Below, piece by piece: positions 1-11,400 of a stretch of 64,000 nt of DNA. The position numbers and the translations under genes were made by a program. The first letter of the stretch is position 1. Each line of letters opens with the position of its first letter. The DNA is taken from the NCBI RefSeq assembly GCF_024713975.1, contig NC_091104.1, positions 11,303,580-11,367,579 on the forward strand. Direction: 5' to 3'. The notes below the pieces were generated by a model. That model was given only the letters and a program-made list of their open reading frames with translations. It was not told where the DNA came from and did no database searches. The DNA is from Paralichthys olivaceus. Taxonomy: Eukaryota > Chordata > Actinopteri > Pleuronectiformes > Paralichthyidae.

Positions 1-120
1 GAGGACGTGGTGGCAGAGAAGGTGGAGGAGGAGGCTGGGGACACGGAGGAAGAGGTGGAGGTGGTTGGAGAGGCAGTGGATGGAACCATGGAGGTCATGG
101 AGGGAAGAGAGGACGGTACT
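1..120 (+). CDS. 3' end of an unidentified Gly/Arg-rich (RGG-type) protein
   Basis: Reading in frame from base 3, the first bases encode a tail rich in Gly, Arg, Trp and His that ends GGKRGRY and a TAG stop at about 118-120. Such RGG/RG tails are usual in RNA-binding proteins, so an RNA-binding role is an inference from composition only. The gene enters from the left edge and is convergent with PTPN21. In human, ZC3H14 lies next to PTPN21, but its known C-terminus is CCCH zinc fingers and does not resemble this tail; FAM98-type proteins also have Gly-rich tails. I cannot name it. Only the last 39 or so residues are visible, so the frame rests on low-complexity codons running to a stop with 3'UTR-like sequence after it. 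Confidence 0.55.
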
Positions 121-690
121 AGAATTCATTTTCTACATATGTTTTTTTTTTTTATGAGATGATTTATTCATATGAACTGAATCCTGCTTTCTGAGTTTTT
201 ATGGACGAGGAGCGTTTCTAAAAACGAAAGTGACTTGTCATCATTCGGAGACAAATCTTCCTCGACTGATGAAGTCAAATGCTCCTTTTTTCACTTAAAT
301 CAGTGTTTAAATTTGATATTGAAAGAAAACGATGAATCTTTATCATGAACAAGTGTTTTTAACTGACGATGATCATATCTGAAATCCCTGATGTTGGAAA
401 GCACTTCGATTTTTTTTTTCGTAAAGAATTATTTTTTGAAAGAAAAAGACATTGAAGGCAAATGTAGATGTAAGTCGAGGAAAATGTGAAAGATTGGACT
501 AGAACAGGAGTTTCAGCATCTGACTCCTGCTGTAGTTCCACTGTGACATCTTGAAGTGTCTCCTCTGTTAAGGATCAACTAAATATCAATTCTTACCTCA
601 AAGAATCCTTATCAGCTCTACACACGACTTTTTTTTGTTACTGGATTTGTAAAGAAAAAATAAAGACCAATGATGCAACCTTCCTCTGAT
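121..690 (+). other. Probable 3'UTR of the RGG-type gene with poly(A) signal
   Basis: AT-rich, with no convincing coding potential. A plus-strand AATAAA lies at 659-664, followed by a GT-rich stretch (tgtttgtaatg) near 690, a good cleavage context. The short open frames here are minus-strand or random. Confidence 0.5.
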
Positions 691-759
691 GTTTGTAATG
701 ACCTGACAGTGGCTCATTCCTGCCACATGGTGGCACAACAGACTCACAAACTGAGCAAC

Positions 760-2415
760 AGACGGATTTTTCCAAATATTTATTCTTGGCTGTAAAGATT
801 TTCTACGCTTTGTTTTTTTCCAATTGTTCTTCAATAGATACAGTTTATACAGAGTTTGTACAATAACCAATATTCATTAAAGCAGAATTTTACATTATGA
901 ACAACAGACCTGTACAGTTACACCTTGGCCACAGAGATCTTTCTTTTTCAATTTCCAAACTAAGACTCAAGCAGTTTCTGAAAACCACAAACAAAAAAAA
1001 TCTCAAGCAATTAAAAAAAACCAATATATGGATCTGGAAACATCACTGCCTGTGTATCTTTGTCAACAAAAATATCAGGGTAAGAAAAATGAGCGACAAT
1101 CTCTTCACTTTGGCCACAATATAAATTTAGCTGATTGTAAATCTGCGAATAATATCAAACCGATATAATTAACATGATTTCACTTAGTGTAAACTTTACA
1201 TAGTTCCTGTACAGATTCACTTGATTTCTAAATGCTTCTCAGAGCAGCTGCAGGAAATAGACTGTGTCCAGTTGAGCGACACTGTGTGTTAGTGTTAAAT
1301 ACTCCAAGAGACATTTGTCACTGGATTGAAAACAAGAAAACACAGGAATACTGAGGCAGCAGGAAAACCAGGCACAGTGAATCCAACTGTTAAGATACCG
1401 CTGTTGGTTTTTAAAGCACTTCAAAATAAGAGCTCATCTGGACTCTGGGATCTAAATTGAATTCATGAATACGATCATTTGCAGACACGTTTCTCAAATG
1501 GAATCACTACAATGCAAAACGAGCAATAAATGACACTGAGGGGAAAAGTGTCTACATTTCCTTCATATTATGCAAAAATATACAGCATGTTCAGCTCAGC
1601 AGATATTCAGGCACTTCATCCTTCAAATACAGAACTACGAGTGGACTTTTTAAAAACGCTCCATCATGAAACAGTCAAAATAAAATTACTTTTCCAGTTT
1701 TAGTCTCAGCCCGAAAACACAAATCTGCTGCAGCTGTGCGACGCGTCTCTACTTGCCAACATACCTGTCTTTATTTCCGCAGGTGGTTTGTAACGGGGGA
1801 ACAGATGTTTCACACAGACGAGGGAAAAAAATGCACTCGACCGTTTCGGGTGCAGACGCCTCGATGTGTAACTGCATCTTTGAACTGTCGGCTCCGAAAT
1901 CAAACCCTAAGCAGAAAGTGTTCACTTCATCAATAAGGAAAAGTCCTTCATGATCACAATCAATAGTAACAGCAAACCAAAACATTTAAAAAGTGTCCTC
2001 AGACAAAATTCAATCAACTGTTTTCAGTACACATCTATAATAAAGATCATTTTTTTAATGCAGCTTAACATTGGTTCAATATGTACAGCGACGTACTACA
2101 AAAGTGCTCGGGCTTTATTAAGCGATAATGTTTGTAAAAAATAAAATAACACTGTTTAGAGGCAGGTTTTCTTCCTTCATGCTCCTTCATGTGGCATCGC
2201 GTCTTTTATGTTGTGTAACTACACATCAATACTTCAGCCAGTTTAATACTTGGCCAAGTCAGGCTCCACCACACACGGCTGCTACACTGAAGCAGGTTTC
2301 TACAGCTACATCATCATCACTGTGCAGTTTGGCATAAACCTGGAAAACAACTTCCACCCTGAAATCGCCTCTCGATGACGGCGCACGTCGACGGGGACCG
2401 GACAGACGCCTGCGC
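760..2415 (-). other. ptpn21: PTPN21 3'UTR
   Basis: About 1.6 kb after the PTPN21 stop (2416-2418) without a coding exon. On the minus strand an AATAAA is formed by TTTATT at 779-784, close to the convergent plus-strand gene's own signal at 659-664, so the two transcripts end within about 100 bases of one another. Small open frames on both strands (for example 1736-1936) have no recognisable domain. Confidence 0.5.
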
Positions 2416-5400
2416 TCAGATCAGCCGAGAGTTGCGGAGGTACTGGATGAGGACCTTGTAGATGAAGTTGTACTGAGACAGAGTCTGAACCATCATCATC
2501 CTCTGAGTGCGCAGCTTCCACAAGATCTCGGGGACGTTCAGGGGCTGAAACAGACAAGACAGAATATGTCTGTGAGAGCGTTGATCTAAAAACACTGATG
2601 GAGAAGAAAACAAGAAAATAAACGTGGTCGTTGCTTAGAAACACTAAACAACGTTTTAAGATGAAAGAGCGTTCGAGTTGCAGAATTACTTTAACTTCCT
2701 CATAATTGAAAAGTTGAAGTCCCGAAATAACCTTAAAACGCTCTCTCTCAAACTACAGGCCCAGACAGAAGCTAACCACAGTATTTCCAAACGCTAAGCT
2801 GAGTGAACTTTAGGTCTACTGCACTTTATCAAGTCTATATCGGGTCTTGTTTGTAGTTTAATTACAGCAAATTAATATCTGTATCAACAACACAGAGACA
2901 TTATAAAATACGAACAAGTCTCTCAAGAAAAAAAAAGATAACTTGAGCGTGAACACCCTGTTTTTAATACTGTATTCTTCAAAGTGAGGTCGTTACCTCG
3001 TTGTGCTCCAGACAGGCGATCATGATCTCAGACAGGATGACCACTCCAGTGCGTCCCACTCCGGCGCTGCAGTGGACCAGTACAGGTAGGTTTGTGTTCT
3101 TTGGGTCACTGATGCTGTTGGTGTGTCTCCTCACAGACTGGATCTCCTCCAGGTATGCTGGGAAAGCACGAGAATATTCACTTAAGACTTGTTAACCTCA
3201 ACCAGACCTGTTTGTTCACCTGTTTGTAGATATTAGCAGTCCACACATTTCCATAAAGATCTCTGCATTATTTCTTGAGAAATTTCCAAAAATGTTGAAG
3301 AAATTTCAAAATCCTGGCTTCACCTCCTTCCACCAAGTTTCAAGAAAATCAGTGAAGTTGTTTTTACATATTCCTGCTAAATAACATTCACAGAAGAGAA
3401 CAAGGTCCTCGGGGTCATGACTCTAAAGATTCACTCACTGAGAAAACCTTTGAAGTCCTCAGGACAGCCGTGATCGGGCCAGTCAGTGTACTGCAGGTGC
3501 CAGACGGTCCTCTCTTGGCCCGTCAGGAGGTGTTTGATCTTAAGCCCCGTGGTGGCGTAGCAGCCGGACTCGGTGCGGAAGCGGGTGGTGATTTTGAAGC
3601 GGCCGTACGTCACCGTGTTGTGTCGCGTGCCCAGCCGCGGCCAGTACCGGAAGCTCTTTTCTCGGCCGCTCTCCTGCAGCGAGCGGGTGACAGAGGAAGG
3701 TCAGTCCGGGCTGTGATGACGACTTAAATGTTTGGAGCTGTAAATATGAAACGTAACACACCTCCTCAGCGGTGACCATTCCGATGATGGAGACGCCCTG
3801 CTCCCACACCATCTGCCAGAAGTCCTGACACGTGTTCGACATGGGACCCTGCGACGCGATGTAGCTCCATTCCTGTCCAGCGACTGTTATCTAATGAGAC
3901 ACAAGACGACTGGGTTTAAATTCATCTGTCGTTGGACCTCTTCAGTAACAACAGCAGAGAGTGGAAGTCATTCAGAATCTCAACGTCCAAAACAAGTGAC
4001 ATTTCTTCCTTTTCTTTTTTTAATTTAGAAGAACATGATAGAGATAAAAACTGACAGTAGGTGATAGTGGGGGGGGGGGGGGGTGATTAGGGGTAGGTCA
4101 CAAGAAATCATATATTATTCATTAAGTTTATCCCAATTTTGAAATTCAAAGAATTAAATCAAACAAAACATTGATTTAGAGTAAAATCCTGTACATGTTG
4201 TTTGCGAAGAGATCAAAGTCTTGTTGCATCTCTGCACAACTTACTCTGATATGTGAAGCATTGATGTACCCCGTGTTGTTCTCTTTAGTGGGAACCAGCT
4301 CCACTCGGTTGCTGTCGTAAGGCAGGACGTCCTGGAAGCGGTTCTTGTCTCCGCTCTCAGGCAGCTGGGCGACGCTGTATTCGCCTCCTGGACGCTTTGG
4401 GATTTTCTCGTATTCTTTCAACAGCTCGCCCCTGTCCATGTGCTGCTCCAGCAATTTACACTGACACACACAAGAAAAGGAAAATGTAAATACATCGCTG
4501 TCATGCATAGTACGATCCTGAATACAGGAACAGCTTTAGTTGGTTTAATAAACTTGTGTTATGTGTAAGATGTCTGGTAACATTCCATAATCTTGAAGCA
4601 GCAGTGAATGATTCAGTCATTACGAGGAAGGAGTCTGACTATCTGACTGTACTTTTACTTTCCATTTCTGTAAAAATCTATCGCGGTTTGACGACATAGT
4701 TTCCTGTGAACTGTCTGCTTTAGATTAATCTGCTCCTCGACAAAAACAGCGTCTGTCACTTTTTAAACTGTAAATATAACGAGATGAGATTTTTAATTAT
4801 CATCGGAGTTCTGAGGATGTTTGATTTGCAGTGGTGGAAGTTGTTGCACATGTAAATCAACAGGAGAATTCATACAATAATTAAAGAACAATGCAAACCA
4901 CTGCCTCACACGGCAGTGGTTTGCATTGTTGTAGGCAGAAGTAGTGAACTATGAGTTAGAAATAATCTGAGTATATTAAAAGTAAATTACTTGCATGTGT
5001 GAGACATTTAGTACTGTGTTCTCATTTGCTCTCACTAAGTCATGACCATTAGCTACAGAGGTCATTTATTAAAGTGTCAGGAATTTATGTTGACACAGTC
5101 ATGGTCAATAATGCTGAGCAGGTGAGTCGTATGTTTACAAAGCAGCAGCTAACAGGTGGAACCAAAAACCAACAAAACAAGCAGCTCCTGGAAATGAGCT
5201 TTTTCTCAACAACACATGCTATGATGATAAATCTCACATTATCTCATTGTTTTTCTGTGTATCAACTCAACATTACAATTATTGTTATCCTTGCTTAAAA
5301 ACCTACGTCTTTTAAGAACAAATCACTGGCAACATCAAAGGCTCGGCCCTACCCTCTCGTCATTGGAGGCTCGTTCTGGGTCGTCCTTGGTCTCGTCAAA

Positions 5401-8400
5401 CATCGGCTGCCTGGACACCGACAGGCCGTTGAGCTTCGCCACCTTCAGCGGGCCCATCTTCTTCACCTCTGACCTCGCTCCTTTCTTCATGCCCTGGCGT
5501 GGCGACAGAGTGGAGACGGAGAAAAAGTGAAGATGAATGTGTGTGAATCTTAAAGAGGGAGAGGGATCAGGTAGAAGAGGGAAGAGACGGCACAGCAGAA
5601 TGTTACCTATCCAGTTTGCAGAGGGAGTCGGGCGACATTCTTTCTATACGTGTCAAAGTGAGTCTGGTTATGTCAGACAATGCTGGCCACTGAAATGATG
5701 CCAAATGCTTTCTACATGCATACTCTTGTTATCTTGATATGAGGCACAGACATCATGTGACTGAGGGAAAAAAGTACATACAACTCACTTTGGAAGCAGA
5801 TTTTTTTGCTTCTCTAGTATTAAAGTTCCTTTACACACCAAAGTAAAGCTAGAGTGTGAACGGATGTTGTGATCTGTCAGGAGTGAGTCACTGATAATTA
5901 CTCAGACAGAAACTAACTAGCTGCAAGTCTTGCTTTCATGTGCATTCAAAGATAAACATGACACATTTGTAGAGGCCAGGCGTAACAAGATATCACAAAA
6001 TGTTGAGTGTTTATTAGAGCTGGAATTAATATTTTATTAACTGATAATGAGATTAATCTGAATCTGATTCTGATTGTTCCACAAAAATATAAAACAGGTG
6101 AATTTTTTTTAAATATCTGTGAAGCTGGTCATACAAAATATTACACCTGAGGACATTACTTTGAAATCAGGGAAACTAATATGCATTTTTACTGCTTCTC
6201 AAGAAAATAGAAATATCCATAAATTTTTTCCATGTCAGTTTCAGCATAACTGCATTATGTGCACTATGTAAAAACCTTGCCACACACTGACTCTGCTGCA
6301 CACGTCTCTCTCACTCTCTTGCTGACACACTCACACACATAAACAGTATCATCAGACATGTGTAAACTTAGACTGGGTCAAAACCACAGAATTTATAAAC
6401 TTAGTGAGCAGCGCGATTGATAGACACAGAGAGGAGCAGTAAATTACTGACAAGAGCCTGTAAAACTGTAAAACATCAATAATTTACATTCCAAACATGC
6501 TCAGTACCACCCCCGCCTTTTGGCCAGGAAAAACCCTGAAAACCTAATGAATATATTAGGTGAAGTGGGTTAATTAAAAGAAACAACATTGTAGGATTTA
6601 TTAATAGCAGATTAGGAACAAGACTCACCGCAGGGGGTAAACCTTCCACGGTTTTCTTCCCAGGAGGCACATCAGACACAGGCCTCTTCTTGAAGTCTGT
6701 TTTAGTCTTCTGCTTGGCCTGACCACTCAGGTCTCCCTCTGAAACCGAGGGCATGATCCTGGGCTGTCGTAATTCCGACAGCAGGTATAGAGGCTCGCTC
6801 TCCTGGATCAGGGGGTGAACCTTGTACGTCAAGGAGCCAGTTACGGAGGGGTCGAGGGAGGAGCCTATCGGATACGCAGGAGGAGGCTCCATGGGAGTCT
6901 GTTGCTGAAGCGGCAGAGAGGAAAGAGATGTGAGGCTGTGATGCTGTTGGGGCGCCTGCTGCTCAGGAACAATGGCTGCGATTGCGTCCTGAGAAAGTGG
7001 AGTGTGACGGCCGCTGTCATCCTCAAACTCCTCTTCTTCACCGCTGCTGTGAACCAGCATGGTGGCATCTGAAAGGGACTTCTTGTGTCCATACTGCACG
7101 TCCTCCTTAATGTTGCCCCTGTCCTCTGTCTTTGTACGCTCTAAGAACACATTGAGCTGGGATCCCTGAGAGCGACCACCACACAAGACTGGAGGGGGCG
7201 TAGCAGCTTCAGCTGCCGAGGAAGACACAGTCCGTTCTTTGACCCTCATCCCCTCGAGACTATGAGCCAATCCAGCGATCTCTATGGAATTACGCTTCTG
7301 AGCTTGGTACGGGTGTCTGTGTGGGGGTCCGCTGAAAAGAGGCTCTGACACCTCCTGCAAAGAGTGAGCAACAGGCAGACTGTCCTCCTGGAAAGTCTGG
7401 ACTGAGTGGTGCACACGCCTCGTGATGATGAGGTCCGGGTTGCTGCTGCTGACATACAGGTGACGCGACAGGTCAGGCGTGCTGTTTGCAGGCCGAGGGT
7501 GGGCATATGGGTAGGGGGGAGGTGGTCGGTACACTTGTGTTCTCATGATGTTGGGAGCTGGATACTCCTGGGCTTGTTGTAACTGGACATTAGTGAGCTC
7601 TGGGACACTGACCGCCCCCACTACAGGCCTCCTCTCAGTAGGGTAGGGATATGGAGAGGGGCTGTGAAAGCTGGAGCCCAGATGGAAAGGATAATGGTAG
7701 TGTTGGGCTGCTCCACCATGCTCCCCCCTTATCTCTGGCTGGCTGTAAACTAGAGGGTCTGGTCTGCTGTAGGCGTACGAGTTTCCAATGTTTAGGTTCC
7801 TCATTGAGTGGCTCTGCCGATGCTCTTGAGACAAAACCATCCCTCCTCCAACTCCTCGGTTCTTCTGACGCATCACTGTCTCGTAATCCGGGGTGGCACG
7901 GTAGGAAGGCGGGATGAGAGCGCTGTGGCGATGAGAGGGGACGTAGTCTGGCCTGGTGATATCACTGGTGATGGAGGGATTGGAGGACATGGGTGAGGGT
8001 TGAAGGTAGTGTTGAGGATTGGTTAGAGAGCTGGTGCTGTGGGCGCTGTAGACGCTGCCGTTACGTAAACGCCCTCCACTGCTGTATTCCAGAGGAGGGC
8101 AGTCCAGGCTGGTCTGAGAGTGGTAGTAGTAACCATTCTGACTGTTCATGTACAGGTTGTCTGTGAGAATAAGGACAGCCCCAGATGGGTACAGAATTAT
8201 AATTACATAACAATTTTATTTTGCAAACCACAGAGCAAAAACACAAGTAACATCATGTTAGGACTTAAATCTTCTTCTGCACTTGCTGGAAGTTTCTTTT
8301 TATACAGTAATTACCTTGTGATGATGTGTAAGGCTCTGTGAAATGGCCATTGTAGTGCATTTGGGGAGGTGGCATCATGTAAGCCTGAGGCTTTGGCTGT

Positions 8401-11400
8401 AAATCAACAAGAGAGGAATTTAGTTACTGCTCATATAATTGAAATACTGCTCTGTAATTAAATACTACAGTACTTTGAACATACATCACAGGCTGGAATA
8501 CATGCAAGAAACATACACAGTATACATGAACATTACCAGAGAGATTCTAGTCGAGGATCTCCGTCGAACTGGGTTAACAACTGTGGGCTGGGTTTGGCTG
8601 TTGGGAAAACAAATGTGGGTCAGAAAAGGTGACGAAACATAACCATACGACTACTGATACTTTTCCAATTTCTTACTGAGGAATATATATTTCTATATAT
8701 AGAATATCTATATTACTTATTGCTGTTTAACTTTGGGACGCACACACAAACAACAAAGTAAAAATCGAATTTAATACACACAACTCTTCCCAAATTCACC
8801 ATATAACATCTTTTCTGCAGTGCAAAAGCAAGCTCGTTGAACTGGAGATTAATTTTAATTTGCAATTAACAAAACCTGTTAAATTTTTGCATGTTAAATG
8901 TCGTCACATTTCAGACAGTATGCAACAAGAACTGAGGTTGGATCGCCTAAAAGTCAGAAAAGATGTGGATTAGGCTACACATTTAAAATATACATTTCTT
9001 TTACTTGGACAAAAGAGTCACTACATGTTTCTGTCCAAGGTTCATTTCAGACACATGGAGTTTGTTTGCTGTGGTCACTATTAGGAAGGGGAATGACAAA
9101 GGGATGGGTGTTGGCACCTGCTCGATAGGCATACTGTAGGCGGTGGCTGACTGTGTTGCTCACCCCTTATTAGAAGGCAGAGAGGGACGAGAGAGCATTG
9201 GAAAGCGAGGAAAAGATAGAGTGAGGATGGACTTCTGGGAGCCCTCAGAAGGCAGGGGGTCACACTCCTCTCTGAAGAAGAGAGGAGGAGAGGAGGATAG
9301 ATGTGAAGTGAAGGCAACACCAAAGAAAAGAGGAGACACATGCATGAGACGACAAGGAACAAAGAAACAGGAACTAGGCTAGACGTGTTTAAAAGAAGAG
9401 GGGAAAAAAGGAAAACGAAAAACACTTACAGGCTACTCTTGTTAATCTTATAAAACTTGAGTCTGGCCAGACACATCCGGCAAACATATTTGGAGGTTTC
9501 CATGTCTTCCTACATGAAAAAAGAGAAACAGAAAATAATCAGATGGTGAAAGGATCAGTCTAGATGTGTTGTTTTAAAGTTTCTGCAGTTTTCAACAAGT
9601 TAAGACCACAACAAAATAAATTGAAGACCTATTCCATATGAAGGAATATCCTGTCACTTATAATTGAAGATAATCTGAAACAGCCGAGTACAGAACAGCC
9701 CTTAAAATCCCACATTATCTTTCAAACTACAGACGGAGACAGTAATTATTTAGTACTTTGTTTGACTGGGCTGTTTGTGGGCTAGTTGTTCCACATTGGT
9801 CTTGTTAGTAGTTTTATTAAAGCATGCTCATAAAATTCCAAACTATGGATGCTGCCAAAACATTTGTCATTTTAAAGCGTGACATAACATAATTAACATG
9901 ATTAAGACCTACCTGTATATATTTAAGACCTAGCACACAATATGTTAACATATTTAAGACTTTACAAACGCCTAAAATTAAGATTAGAGTTTGTTTTTAA
10001 GGTTTATAGAGACCAGGTTGCCATTCAAGTGGCCTCAGACCTTTGGACCCCACTGTGCAAATAAAAGCATCTGTGTATTCCCTCCACTAATGGTATTTGA
10101 CTTTATGACCCACTCATACTCAAACAACCCAAATTAAAGCCACTAACATGTACACACAAACACACAGGTGCTTTGTTAAGACTAGCTGATGATAATCTCC
10201 ACCACAAAGGCCATCTCTTAGTATGCTAAATCCAATAAGAGATCGCTATGTCCCTGGGGATGGGGCGAGAGAAGAAGGTGTAATGGCAGCAGAGACTTAC
10301 AGTCTGGAACTGAACACTCTCCTCTCTGTTGGCGAGCTCCAGAGCAAAGAAGGACCTGTTGTGACTCATGTTGTTAATTTCATTCCACCTACACAGCCAA
10401 TTAAAACCCAGTGGCAAAGAGAGAGAGAGAGAAAGAGAGAAGAAAACAACACATGATGTCATGGTGGTCCAAAAGCCTCATGGCATTTTTGAAGAGACTT
10501 TCTGCTTTAACAATGTATAATAAAAACCCATACACATGTGTGAGTTAACCTGTCTGGGGCTTAAATGGTATGTACGGTTCAGCCCAGGCTAAGAATGTTA
10601 CTTACTCACATGACTGACAAAAAACATCCCCACAATCCTTATCAGCTATGACTGTCTCCCTGACTCATTTCCTCTCAGGCTACGTTTGAGAGTGCATTAA
10701 GGAACATTACAGGAGACAAGCTCTACCAAGAATAGTTGTGAGCTTTACCACATAACTCAACCTACACTGACAAATCATCTGATTCAATGTAATTACTGCT
10801 GAGAGTCACAAGTTCGCAGACAAAGCTTTTATTCAATGCTTCATTCCAAGAAGTGGCTCATATAGCCTGACTGTCTAGCAAATGTTCAGACAAAGGTTCT
10901 CAAACTTGTTTCTAGATTTACCTGAATAAAAGAAGCGGCCTTCCGTTTTTGTGCTTGACAAAGATGCCGTCAAGGCAAGATCCAATGGTGACATCTGTGC
11001 CTGTGCTGTCCTGTTTAGATAAGAAGAAATGGACAATCACAGATGTTGTTTGGGTGAAAGAATCTAAAGCAGTAGTCGCAATACACAGTTACACTTCTTT
11101 TGAGGTCTGGGGCTGTTGGGAAGATACAGGGTGGATGTCGTAGACCTACCTTGGCTTGATAGCTCTCCTGGCCATAGCCCTCCATTTTCTCCACCTCCTG
11201 CATGTACAACATCTCTGCCTCTGGTGCAGACAAACCCCTGAAAAGGACAAAAATGACAAGAAAGACATTAAGAAACAAACAATTAAATTGTAGAAAATGT
11301 AAAGACATGGACCCAGACAAGTAAATCTGGCAAAAACAAAGTAGAAGTGTAGTTAAAACAGTGATAAAAACAGTGTGTAAAATTAATCACAGGACATCAA

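Larger units (their letters stand above)
2416..5493 (-). other. ptpn21: PTPN21 exon block: phosphatase domain
   Basis: Exons, 5' to 3' on the minus strand: 5493-5353 (pre-PTP linker, [20 protein letters not shown]), 4460-4245 ([20 protein letters not shown] to INASHIR), 3890-3762 (ITVAGQEW to VTAEE), 3673-3439 ([15 protein letters not shown] to KGFL, with the WPD loop), 3157-2997 ([11 protein letters not shown], the Cys signature, to CLEHNE) and 2544-2416 ([15 protein letters not shown] to the TGA stop). All junctions show GT..AG. Confidence 0.93.
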
